This document shows, in pieces, positions 45,051 through 53,393 of a stretch of DNA of 64,000 nt (position 1 is the stretch's first letter; the number at the start of each line of letters is the position of its first letter). The position numbers and the translations under genes are program-made. The stretch is from assembly GCA_041749475.1 (NCBI GenBank), contig JBGTBD010000004.1:1-64000 (forward strand), read 5' to 3'. Below the pieces are notes generated by a model. The model was given only the letters and a program-made list of their open reading frames with translations. It was not told the DNA's origin and did not search any database. The DNA comes from JBGTBD01 sp041749475 (GTDB taxonomy: Bacteria > Pseudomonadota > Alphaproteobacteria > Rickettsiales > UBA998).

Positions 45051-47039
45051 ATGAACATGACTGCTGAACATCCTCATAACCAAGCTTATATAACCTTACC
45101 TGATGGTAATATAAGAAGGTACGACGCGCCTGTAAACGGATTCCAAATCGCTGAATCTATTGGCCCCGGCCTTGCAAAAGCCGTTGTTGCAATGAAGGTG
45201 GATGGTCAGCAGCGCGATTTGTCACACGAAATCCCTTCTGGCGAAGCAAAAGTTCAACTCCTCACCCTGAAGGATGAGGAAGGTCTGGACATCATGCGCC
45301 ATAGCACGACGGCGCAAGTCCTCGCCCTCGCGGTCAAAGAACTCTGGCCCACCGCCAAACTCGCCATCGGCCCGACCATCGAGAACGGCTTCTACTACGA
45401 TATCGACCTCGAATACCGCATCGTCCCTGAAGATTTGCCGAAAATCGAAGCCAAAATGCAGGAAATCCTCAAACGCGGCTACACCGTCCGCCGTGAGATG
45501 TGGGTACGCGAAGAAGCCATCAAGATGTTCGAATCTCGTGGCGAATCCTACAAAGCCGAACTGATCCGCAATGCTCCTGAGGATGATACGACCGAAAAAG
45601 GCAAAATTTCCCTCTACCGCCAAGGCGATGGTGATAACGCATTCATTGACCTTTGCCGTGGCCCGCACGTCCCCAGCCTCACCAAAATTTCACCCGCCTT
45701 CACTCTGAACAAGCTGGCCGGGGCCTACTGGCGCGGTGATTCGCGTAACAAGATGCTACAACGTATCTACGGGGTATCTTTCAGTAATGACAAAGAGTTA
45801 AAGGCATATCTCCACATGATGGAAGAGGCCGAAAAACGCGATCATCGTAAATTGGGCCGTGAACTCGATCTGTTCCATATGCAGGAAGAAGCGATAGGTC
45901 AGGTCTTCTGGCACGATAAGGGCTGGACGCTTTATCGCACGTTGGAAAATTACATCCGCGCTAAGCTACAGAAACACGATTACATCGAAGTCCGCACCCC
46001 CATGCTGGTCGATTCCGCCCTCTGGGTCGCCTCCGGTCACTGGGAAAAGTTCCGCGAGAGCATGTTCACCGCCGAGTCCGAGGAACGCACCCTCGCCATC
46101 AAGCCGATGAACTGTCCCTGCCACGTACAGATTTTCAACCAAGGCCTGAAAAGCTACCGCGACCTACCGCTCCGAATGGCGGAATTCGGCTCCTGCCACC
46201 GCAATGAGCCCTCCGGCGCACTGCAAGGATTGATGCGCGTCCGCGGCTTCGTGCAGGACGACGCGCATATCTTCTGCACCGAAGAGCAGATACTGAGCGA
46301 GACCAAAAGCTTCTGCACCCTGCTCGCCCAAGTCTATGATGAGTTGGGCTTCAAGGACGTAAAAGTAAAACTCGCCACCCGCCCCGAAAAACGCGCCGGG
46401 ACGGACGAGACATGGGATAAAGCCGAAAAAGGCTTGGAAGACGCCGTCAAAGCCGTCGGCCTCGAATACACCATCACCCCCGGCGAAGGCGCATTCTACG
46501 GTCCAAAACTGGAATTCCACTTGAAGGATTCCATCGGCCGCAGCTGGCAATGCGGCACGCTGCAGCTCGATTTCGTCCTTCCTGAACACCTCGATGCCAA
46601 TTATGTAGGCGAGGATGGCAATAAACACCGCCCCGTGATGCTCCACCGCGCGATTTTAGGATCCATGGAACGCTTCATCGGCATCCTGATCGAGGAACAT
46701 GCAGGCAAATTCCCGCTCTGGCTCTCGCCACTGCAAATTGTCGTCGCCTCCATCACCAACGAATTCGATGACTACGTCCATGAAGTTGTCGCCGCCCTCC
46801 GCGACGCGGGGCTCCGCGCAGAAGGTGATACCTCGGCCAACAAGATTTCCTATAAGGTGCGTGAGCATTCCGACCTGAAAATACCCGTCATCATGGCCGT
46901 CGGCGGGCGTGAGCGTGAAGAAAAGACCGTCACCCTCCGCCGTCTCGGCTCGAATGACCAGAAAACCATCCCCCTGACTGATGCAATCGCCACACTGGTG
47001 AAAGAAGCAACCGTCCCGGGAACCGCTGTAAAGTCATAG
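45051..47039 (+). CDS. thrS: threonyl-tRNA synthetase
   Basis: It charges tRNA-Thr. All domains are present: the N-terminal TGS domain (to about 65), the editing domain with HSTTAQVLALAVKELWP (HxxxH region), the class II core with MNCPCHVQIF (zinc Cys) and GSCHRNEPSGALQGLMRVRG (motif 2), and the anticodon domain (from about 560). 662 residues is normal. A second ATG two codons in is possible. infC follows, as in most proteobacteria. Confidence 0.98.
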   Translation: MNMTAEHPHNQAYITLPDGNIRRYDAPVNGFQIAESIGPGLAKAVVAMKVDGQQRDLSHEIPSGEAKVQLLTLKDEEGLDIMRHSTTAQVLALAVKELWPTAKLAIGPTIENGFYYDIDLEYRIVPEDLPKIEAKMQEILKRGYTVRREMWVREEAIKMFESRGESYKAELIRNAPEDDTTEKGKISLYRQGDGDNAFIDLCRGPHVPSLTKISPAFTLNKLAGAYWRGDSRNKMLQRIYGVSFSNDKELKAYLHMMEEAEKRDHRKLGRELDLFHMQEEAIGQVFWHDKGWTLYRTLENYIRAKLQKHDYIEVRTPMLVDSALWVASGHWEKFRESMFTAESEERTLAIKPMNCPCHVQIFNQGLKSYRDLPLRMAEFGSCHRNEPSGALQGLMRVRGFVQDDAHIFCTEEQILSETKSFCTLLAQVYDELGFKDVKVKLATRPEKRAGTDETWDKAEKGLEDAVKAVGLEYTITPGEGAFYGPKLEFHLKDSIGRSWQCGTLQLDFVLPEHLDANYVGEDGNKHRPVMLHRAILGSMERFIGILIEEHAGKFPLWLSPLQIVVASITNEFDDYVHEVVAALRDAGLRAEGDTSANKISYKVREHSDLKIPVIMAVGGREREEKTVTLRRLGSNDQKTIPLTDAIATLVKEATVPGTAVKS

Positions 47040-47115
47040 TCTTGTCAAACCATGCTACTTCAGCGAATATTAATAACCATCTGATAGATTAATCATAACA
47101 GGAGTTTTAAAGCCT

Positions 47116-47139
47116 ATGCAGGAAACATTGTTCGTATGA
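47116..47139 (+). CDS. possible 7-codon leader ORF overlapping infC
   Basis: ATG-CAG-GAA-ACA-TTG-TTC-GTA-TGA encodes MQETLFV. AGGAG is 11 bases upstream of its ATG. Its stop TGA overlaps the infC ATG as ATGA, so ribosomes ending here could start infC. This may be chance. Confidence 0.3.
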   Translation: MQETLFV

Positions 47140-47669
47140 AGCCACCACATGTCAGTAATAATTCGGGGGAACCACGCGTCAACGGCCAGATACGCGCCCT
47201 GAAAGTCAGGCTCATCGATAAGGATGGGGAAATGCTGGGTGTCATGACCGCACGCGAAGCGCAAGTCCTCGCCACACAAGCCGGACTTGACCTTGTCGAG
47301 ATTTCTCCTAATGCCGAACCCCCTGTATGCAAAATTCTTGATTACGGTAAATATAAATACCAGCTTCAGAAAAAAGCCAACGAGGCCCGCAAGAAGCAGA
47401 AGGTCATCCAGATCAAGGAAATTAAACTCCGCCCCACGATCGACAAGCATGACCTGGAAATCAAATTAAAACATGTCCACAAGTTCCTTGAAGAGGGTGA
47501 CAAAGTGAAGTTCTCCCTGCGCTTCCGTGGCCGCGAGATGTCCCACCAGCAACTGGGGATGAAAGTCCTGCTGGATATCAAAGAACGTCTGGGCGACACG
47601 GTGAAGATCGAACAGGAACCCAGCATGACTGGCACATTCGCCCACATGGTCGTTGCGCCAGCGAAGTAG
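47136..47669 (+). CDS. infC: translation initiation factor IF-3
   Basis: IF-3 binds the 30S subunit, monitors the start codon and stops premature 50S joining. The N-domain has NGQIRALKVRLIDKDGE and LVEISPNAEPPVCKILDYGK; the linker is rich in Lys (KANEARKKQK), and the C-domain has IKLRPTIDKHDLEIKLKH and VKFSLRFRGREM. Start at 47136 is the first ATG; an in-frame ATT at 47127 is a candidate alternative, since infC often uses a rare start codon for self-control. It follows thrS. Confidence 0.97.
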   Translation: MKPPHVSNNSGEPRVNGQIRALKVRLIDKDGEMLGVMTAREAQVLATQAGLDLVEISPNAEPPVCKILDYGKYKYQLQKKANEARKKQKVIQIKEIKLRPTIDKHDLEIKLKHVHKFLEEGDKVKFSLRFRGREMSHQQLGMKVLLDIKERLGDTVKIEQEPSMTGTFAHMVVAPAK

Positions 47670-47679
47670 TTTTTTCTTT

Positions 47680-47748
47680 GTCACCCTGAACTTGTTTCAG
47701 CATCCATGCCTCGTTGAGGGATGGATGCTGAAACAAGTTCAGCATGAC
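47680..47748. repeat. interspersed palindromic repeat, family B, copy 2
   Basis: It starts and ends like the copy at 11281-11336 (GTCACCCTGAACTTGTTTCA and TGAAACAAGTTCAGCATGAC). The inner part here is longer and forms one continuous hairpin including GCATCCAT/ATGGATGC. It lies between the convergent ends of infC and the small gene at 47761. Confidence 0.85.
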
Positions 47749-47760
47749 AAAAAATAGAAT

Positions 47761-48096
47761 TTAATCCCCGCGCATTAACGGCAATAACGGCACGGCATAT
47801 TCCGCCAGCATTGCGTCCGACGCCGCATCCGGCTCATACCCCTTGCCCATATAAAGGAGCCGCGCAAACGGCCCCACATCCATCGTCACCGCTCCGTCCT
47901 GTCGCAACATGGAACGCACCGGGGCAAGCGCCACCTCAAGCAGCGCATGATGCGGCTCACCTGAATCATCTTTTAGCGGGACCAGTACCAACATACACGC
48001 CATGCCTTCATCCAATATTTCGGGGTAGCGCAGGCGCAGACAGCATTTATGCAGGGTCAAGGAAATCTCTTGGCGGGTAGGACGAGCGATGGACAT
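47761..48096 (-). CDS. unknown 111-residue protein under a Fur-type box
   Basis: This soluble protein has mixed strands and helices (ISLTLHKCCLRLRYPEI, MACMLVLVPLKDD, HHALLEVALAPVRSMLRQDG). Two adjacent Cys and several His are present. No family is recognised. The start is very well supported by AAAGGAGT 6 bases upstream. The Fur-like box at 48110-48128 is immediately upstream of the ribosome-binding site, a position in which a bound repressor would block expression in iron-replete cells. The role in iron response is inferred only from that. Confidence 0.75.
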   Translation of the reverse strand: MSIARPTRQEISLTLHKCCLRLRYPEILDEGMACMLVLVPLKDDSGEPHHALLEVALAPVRSMLRQDGAVTMDVGPFARLLYMGKGYEPDAASDAMLAEYAVPLLPLMRGD

Positions 48097-48109
48097 ATAA
48101 CACTCCTTT

Positions 48110-48128
48110 AATAATGAGAATCATTATC
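48110..48128. promoter_or_regulatory. Fur-type box
   Basis: AATAATGAGAATCATTATC matches the classical Fur consensus GATAATGATAATCATTATC at 17 of 19 positions and keeps the inverted symmetry. It is 14 bp upstream of the start codon at 48096. Some alphaproteobacterial Fur homologues bind different sequences, so the regulator could be Fur, Mur or another family member. Confidence 0.7.
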
Positions 48129-48232
48129 ATCTACAGAGCGGAATGCAAGATGTATGTTTATCACGAGGTAATAGCATGTTTGTCACCTCACGCGGTGTTG
48201 GCTTTAAGGAGGGAATTGATCGCTATCAGAGA

Positions 48233-49657
48233 TTAGGGATGTTCCGCCATACGGAGCACGGGGGCGAGATATTCCTGATAATGCTCCCAACGTCTCAGCG
48301 AGGTACGGAAGATAGGTTGCGTCACCTGACCCATGCTGGCGCTAAGGACAACGCGCTTGGTATTATAGAAGGAAAGACAATTCTCGTCCCACGGCACGTC
48401 GATGAAATCGAGCATTTTGCGCGTTTCGCCTTCAAGGTCGTCGACGAGGTTCTCATACTGTATCGTATGAATACAGCCGGGCATTTTGCTCTCCCAGAAT
48501 CCCATCATCTGGAGGTAACGCTTCTGATAATGCGCCGCCGTTTCCGGGTGAAAGCTATAGAAATTCCCATCCCCCAGCCCGCGTATCAGCATGGAAAGGC
48601 AGGTGTCGCGTATATCGCGCTGGCAATGGATAATCTTGGCGTGCGGGAAGAGCATGCGAATGATGCCGAGGAACATGAAATTCCCCGGCAACTTATTGGT
48701 GATGAAGATCGCTTGCGGCTTATTGCAATCGCGGGCAATACGCTCCAGATACATGTTCCCCAAGGCGCGCATTTCCTGTGGGCTTAAATGCGCTGTTATG
48801 TTCGCAAGCTTGCTGCCGGGGTGTTCCCTGACGCATTGTTTCAGCATCAGACCCAGATAGTTCAACTCACCCCCACCGTAAATCGCCGCATGGCTGGCGA
48901 GAATCTGTTCGACCAGCGTTGTCCCGGAGCGCGGGGACCCGACGATGAAAATGGGGTGCGGGCTGGCATGTATCCCTTCTACGGTAGTGGTTTCCGGGTT
49001 CCAATCGGCAAAGAACCGTTCCGTCGCATCCGGCAACCTGTCAATCTGTGCATTGCACGCTTCCACGGATGGAAACATGCGCGTGAAGTTGAGCTCGTTG
49101 CCGAGCCGCATATAATGGCTGGCCTGTTCATAATTCTTCTGCCCATCGAAATAACGCGCCAGCGCGAGGGCGGCAAGTGCCTGTGGGCGTGTGTCTTGAG
49201 CCGTTGCAGGCGCATTGCCGCTATCCAGTAGCGCCGCTTCCTCGCCCGGCTGCATCTGTCCGCTATCGATCAGAAGCTGGTAAAGGGTTGTGCTGGTGGG
49301 GAAGCTGGGGAGGAACTTCCGCACCGCGTCGGAGCAGTGCTGTAATTCCCCGATACTGAGGTAGGTCTGTGCCAGCAACTCTGCCGCTGCTTGATAATCG
49401 GGACGTATTCGCAATGTCTGCTTTAGGTAGGCTATGGCACGCTGGCTATCGCCACTTTCCATCAGCGCACGAGAGTAGGAGAGGTAAAATGTGATTTCAT
49501 GCGGTGCACATTGCAACGCCTTGGCATAGAGCGCCACCGCCTCAGGAAGTCTGCGCGCCTTATGTGCCGCCATGCCGGCTTGAAAATAGGCCTCCGCCTC
49601 TTGCTGATTCTCAAGAAAACGCGAGGGGGTATCGTGTTCTAGAATAGAGGATTCCAA
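48233..49657 (-). CDS. TPR-sulfotransferase
   Basis: The protein has 474 residues. Residues about 20-195 form tetratricopeptide repeats (AEAYFQAGMAAHKARRLPEA and so on). The sulfotransferase domain begins at about 235 with PIFIVGSPRSGTTLVEQIL, the PAPS phosphate-binding loop; later KIIHCQRDIRDTCLSM and YENLVDDLEGETRKMLDFI are conserved, as is the end motif with VVLSASMGQVTQPIF. It transfers sulfate from PAPS to an acceptor that is probably a glycan or protein. No PAPS synthesis gene is in the window. Confidence 0.92.
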   Translation of the reverse strand: MESSILEHDTPSRFLENQQEAEAYFQAGMAAHKARRLPEAVALYAKALQCAPHEITFYLSYSRALMESGDSQRAIAYLKQTLRIRPDYQAAAELLAQTYLSIGELQHCSDAVRKFLPSFPTSTTLYQLLIDSGQMQPGEEAALLDSGNAPATAQDTRPQALAALALARYFDGQKNYEQASHYMRLGNELNFTRMFPSVEACNAQIDRLPDATERFFADWNPETTTVEGIHASPHPIFIVGSPRSGTTLVEQILASHAAIYGGGELNYLGLMLKQCVREHPGSKLANITAHLSPQEMRALGNMYLERIARDCNKPQAIFITNKLPGNFMFLGIIRMLFPHAKIIHCQRDIRDTCLSMLIRGLGDGNFYSFHPETAAHYQKRYLQMMGFWESKMPGCIHTIQYENLVDDLEGETRKMLDFIDVPWDENCLSFYNTKRVVLSASMGQVTQPIFRTSLRRWEHYQEYLAPVLRMAEHP

Positions 49658-49756
49658 TGCGTTCTCTGTACATTCAAAACGTGAACCAATATAGGCAACA
49701 AATACAATCTATACGGGTAATTTTGAATATGCAAATAATATTATGGCTAACGCGAT

Positions 49757-50341
49757 TTACTTCTTAATCCAACGACTGCCGGGTTTAAGTGCGGGTATAT
49801 CGCTCAATTCAGAGGGAATGGAATCGGCTTCAAATGTTGCTACCTCAACCTTGAGTAGCGAAATCAGAGGGAACGTCAATGCATGGGTTCCATTGGAGCG
49901 ATCTACTAAGGATGCTTCACCCACGACCTTCGCGCCGTAGGATTCTATGCAGCGTACTGTCTCAAGGGATGATTTACCAGTAGTGACGACATCCTCCACT
50001 AACAAGACCTTGGCACCTTCCTCGAGTGTAAAGCCACGGCGTAAGGTAAACTCGCCATTCTCACGCTCACAGAAAACACTGTTCACCCCCAACTGCCGCG
50101 CCATCTCATACCCCACGATCACGCCACCCATTGCGGGCGCGACGACGACATCGATATCCGCGAATGCCTTACGCACCCGAACCGCCAATTCCTTGCACAG
50201 CCGGTCAGCCCGTTTCGGATCCATCAGCACCCTCGCACATTGGAGGTACGTATCGCTATGCAGTCCTGATGAAAGGATGAAATGCCCCTTCAGGATCGCC
50301 TCGGCGTCCATAAATTCCTGCATGACTTCAGTGTCGTTCAT
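49757..50341 (-). CDS. pyrE: orotate phosphoribosyltransferase
   Basis: It makes orotidine monophosphate from orotate and PRPP in pyrimidine synthesis. The PRPP-binding motif VLLVEDVVTTGKSSLE (about 115-130) and the start FILSSGLHSDTYLQCARVL identify it. Length is 194 residues. It is 9 bp after panC on the same strand, so the two form an operon. Confidence 0.96.
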   Translation of the reverse strand: MNDTEVMQEFMDAEAILKGHFILSSGLHSDTYLQCARVLMDPKRADRLCKELAVRVRKAFADIDVVVAPAMGGVIVGYEMARQLGVNSVFCERENGEFTLRRGFTLEEGAKVLLVEDVVTTGKSSLETVRCIESYGAKVVGEASLVDRSNGTHALTFPLISLLKVEVATFEADSIPSELSDIPALKPGSRWIKK

Positions 50342-50350
50342 GATGTGTGA

Positions 50351-51199
50351 TTAAGCGAGGAGGGGGATATTGTCAATCAACCGCGTCGTACCTAGCCATG
50401 CGGCGGCGAAGATGCGGGCGCGTGTGGCGTCTTCGCTGGGTTCCAGCGTCACGGCGTCCCGTGCTTCGAGGTAATCGACTTTGGTGAACCCCTGTTTCAG
50501 TAACGCAACACGCGCTTCTTGTAGCAATAGAGTCAGTGGCACTTTGCCTTGGCTGTCGCGGATATGCGTCATCGTGCTATAGAGCAGGGGGGCGATGCGC
50601 CGTTCCTGCGGAGAAAGATATTGATTGCGGGAGGAAAGAGCGAGGCCGTCTTCCTCGCGCACCGTCGGCACGCCGATGATAGTTCCCGGCAGATGTAAAT
50701 CCTTCGCCATCCGGCGGATGATGGTCAATTGCTGCCAATCCTTCTCCCCAAAAAATACAGAATCTGCGCGGAAGAGGTTGAGAAGGAGCGACACCACCGT
50801 TGCCACGCCGTTGAAATGCCCCGGGCGATGCACACCGTCCAGCACGGTGTCCAGCCCCTTCACCCGCACTTCGCTGGCGTAGCCTTCCGGGTAGAGAATA
50901 TGCGAATCCGGCAGGAAGAGGAGGTCGGCATGATGGGCGGTAAGCTGCGCCACATCCTTATCCACCGTACGCGGGTAACGTGAATAATCCTCCCCTTCGC
51001 CGAACTGCTTCGGGTTGACGAAGATACTGACCGCCACCTTGTCGCATTGTTTCCGCGCCGCATCGACCAGTTCCATATGCCCGGCATGCAATGCGCCCAT
51101 CGTGGGTACAAAACCGAGCGTCAGGCCTTGTGCGCGCCAGTCGGTGAGGTGCTGCTGCAACTCATTGACGGTTAACACTAACTGCGGCGGCTTTTCCAT
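50351..51199 (-). CDS. panC: pantothenate synthetase
   Basis: It joins pantoate and beta-alanine with ATP. FVPTMGALHAGHMELVDAAR holds the HIGH-type ATP motif, FVNPKQFGEGEDYSRYPRT the pantoate site and VREEDGLALSSRNQYLSPQE the KMSKS-like loop. The length of 282 residues is normal. It precedes pyrE and diverges from zapE with a 56-bp gap. No panB is in the window. Confidence 0.97.
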   Translation of the reverse strand: MEKPPQLVLTVNELQQHLTDWRAQGLTLGFVPTMGALHAGHMELVDAARKQCDKVAVSIFVNPKQFGEGEDYSRYPRTVDKDVAQLTAHHADLLFLPDSHILYPEGYASEVRVKGLDTVLDGVHRPGHFNGVATVVSLLLNLFRADSVFFGEKDWQQLTIIRRMAKDLHLPGTIIGVPTVREEDGLALSSRNQYLSPQERRIAPLLYSTMTHIRDSQGKVPLTLLLQEARVALLKQGFTKVDYLEARDAVTLEPSEDATRARIFAAAWLGTTRLIDNIPLLA

Positions 51200-51255
51200 A
51201 GGCGCGGTGTATCATATCTTTTGCATAAACCCACGAAAAACTTGTAAATGGAGAC

Positions 51256-52395
51256 ATGCCCAATTCCCCGCTATCGCGCTATTCGATGCTGATAAAAAAC
51301 TGTGAGATCCGCAAGGATACGGCACAGTCCGAACTCATGCATCGCCTGCAGAAGCTCTATAGCTCCATCACTGCCGAAGGATTCTTCGACCGCAAACCCG
51401 GTCTCCTCCGCCGTGTCATGGGCGCACGCCTCCACGCCGACCGACCTTACGGCATGTATATCTGGGGCGATGTAGGGCGTGGAAAATCGATGGTGATGGA
51501 TATCTTCTTCGAGTCCTTGCCCTTCAAGGAAAAAAAACGCGTCCATTTTCACGCTTTCATGCTGCAAGTCCATGCTCGCCTGCACACATTGCGCAAAGAA
51601 GGCCAGACCTTCGACCCCCTCCTCATCGTCGCCAACGAGATCGCCAAATCCTATCAGGTGCTGTGTTTCGACGAGATGCAGGTCAACGACGTCGCAGACG
51701 CCATGATTCTCTCTCGCCTATTCACGGAAATATTCGAGAAGGGGACTATCGTCCTCTTCACCTCCAACCGCCCACCGGAGGATTTATATAAGGACGGATT
51801 ACAACGCGCTTCGTTCGAGCCATTCATCCGTTTGCTGCATGAACGTATCGAGATCGTCGAACTCAGCGCGGACGAAGATTACCGCATGCGCGACATTGCC
51901 ACGCTCGCCCGCGTCTACCTCACTCCGCTGAACGACGGTTCAAACGCCGAGCTGGAACAGATTTTCCGCATCATGTCCCATAAGGCCGCCTGCGTTCCGC
52001 AGGAAATCACCACGGGGAAGAGGGGGCTGACCGTTCCGCGCTCCTGCCGGGATATATGCTGGTTCACCTTTTCCGACCTCTGCGCCAAGCCTTTGGGAGC
52101 GGATGATTATCTGCATCTCGCAGGGCTGTACCGCACCTTCTTCATCGCCGGTATCCCGCAGATGAGCAAGGATCTGCGCAATGAAGCCAAGCGTTTCGTC
52201 ACCCTTATTGACGTGCTCTACGAGAACCACTGCAATCTCATCTGCACCGCCGCAGTGGAGCCCGAGGAACTCTATCCCGCAGGGGATGGCAGCTTCGAAT
52301 TCGCCCGCACCGCCTCCCGCCTCACCGAGATGCAGACCATCCAATATCTCCATAAACTGGACATTTCCTCTGAATTGACTAAAAAACAGGGGTAA
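51256..52395 (+). CDS. zapE: ZapE/AFG1-type ATPase
   Basis: An AAA-type ATPase connected to Z-ring function in bacteria and to protein turnover in mitochondria. Walker A is GDVGRGKSMVMD (71-82), Walker B is VLCFDEMQVND, and sensor 1 is VLFTSNRPPEDLYKDGLQR. The N-terminal RRVMGARLHADRPYGMYIWG leads into the fold. 379 residues is normal. Its stop overlaps the ispH start by one base (TAATG). Confidence 0.94.
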   Translation: MPNSPLSRYSMLIKNCEIRKDTAQSELMHRLQKLYSSITAEGFFDRKPGLLRRVMGARLHADRPYGMYIWGDVGRGKSMVMDIFFESLPFKEKKRVHFHAFMLQVHARLHTLRKEGQTFDPLLIVANEIAKSYQVLCFDEMQVNDVADAMILSRLFTEIFEKGTIVLFTSNRPPEDLYKDGLQRASFEPFIRLLHERIEIVELSADEDYRMRDIATLARVYLTPLNDGSNAELEQIFRIMSHKAACVPQEITTGKRGLTVPRSCRDICWFTFSDLCAKPLGADDYLHLAGLYRTFFIAGIPQMSKDLRNEAKRFVTLIDVLYENHCNLICTAAVEPEELYPAGDGSFEFARTASRLTEMQTIQYLHKLDISSELTKKQG

Positions 52396-53330
52396 TGAGC
52401 GAACCGGTCACCATTTACCTATGTGAACCGCGCGGATTCTGCGCTGGCGTCGAACGTGCGATCGACATCGTCGAATTGGCGTTGAAGAAATTCGGCGCGC
52501 CGATCTATGTCCGGCACGAGATCGTCCATAACCGCTGGGTGGTGGACGACCTTCGCAGCCGGGGCGTCATCTTCGTGGAGGATGTCGCCGAAGTCCCCGA
52601 CGGCGGCATCACCATCTTCTCCGCTCACGGCATCTCCGAGAAGGTCGAGGAATCCGCCAAACTGCGCGACCTCCCCGTCATCGACGCCACCTGCCCACTG
52701 GTGACCAAAGTCCATACCGAAGCCCAGCGGTACGAAAAAGAAGGCCGCCACATTATCCTCATCGGCCATGCGGGTCACCCCGAAGTCGAAGGCACAAGCG
52801 GCCGCGTGAAAACAAAAGTCTATCTCGTCCAGAACGAATCGGAAGCTGAGACCCTCCAGGTCGAAGACCCCACACGCCTCGCCTACGTTACCCAAACCAC
52901 CCTGAGCGTGGACGACACCAAGGGCATCATCGCCGTCCTCGAACAACGTTTCCCCGGCATCAAAGGCCCCGCACTTCGTGACATCTGCTACGCCACCCAG
53001 AACCGCCAGAACGCCATCCGCGCCCTGCAAGGCAAAGCTGATTTATTGCTAGTAGTAGGAGCCGCCAACTCCTCCAACTCCAACCGTCTGCGCGATCTTG
53101 GCGAAGAAATGGGCATAGAATCCCACCTCATCCCCGACGCAACAGCCCTCAACCCCGACTGGCTCACCGGTAAGAACGCCATAGGACTCACCGCTGGCGC
53201 ATCTGCCCCAGAACATCTGGTCCAGGGAGTAATAGAGGCAATTAAACGAACAATATCAAACGTTTCCCTGACCCCATTTATAACGGCACAGGAAAACATT
53301 AAATTCAAACTCCCCGCCAACGTTGCTTAA
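52395..53330 (+). CDS. ispH: 4-hydroxy-3-methylbut-2-enyl diphosphate reductase
   Basis: It is the last step of the MEP isoprenoid pathway, an Fe-S enzyme. The three cluster Cys are in EPRGFCAGVERAI (Cys about 16), DATCPLVTKVH and LRDICYATQNRQ. HEIVHNRWVV and IFSAHGIS hold the substrate His residues; SSNSNRLRDL is the phosphate site. Length is 311 residues. It is coupled to zapE. After its stop the character of the genes changes from housekeeping to accessory. Confidence 0.97.
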   Translation: MSEPVTIYLCEPRGFCAGVERAIDIVELALKKFGAPIYVRHEIVHNRWVVDDLRSRGVIFVEDVAEVPDGGITIFSAHGISEKVEESAKLRDLPVIDATCPLVTKVHTEAQRYEKEGRHIILIGHAGHPEVEGTSGRVKTKVYLVQNESEAETLQVEDPTRLAYVTQTTLSVDDTKGIIAVLEQRFPGIKGPALRDICYATQNRQNAIRALQGKADLLLVVGAANSSNSNRLRDLGEEMGIESHLIPDATALNPDWLTGKNAIGLTAGASAPEHLVQGVIEAIKRTISNVSLTPFITAQENIKFKLPANVA

Positions 53331-53393
53331 ACAAAAGTTTCCATTTTACTAAAATTAGTAACCTTTTAACGCTCCGGCGTTAATATATTAGGT

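Noticed and set aside
48143..48787. Long plus-strand open frame near the Fur box
   Set aside because: It lies antisense to the well-supported TPR-sulfotransferase gene and its translation shows no recognisable motif; the Fur box is better assigned to the gene at 47761-48096.
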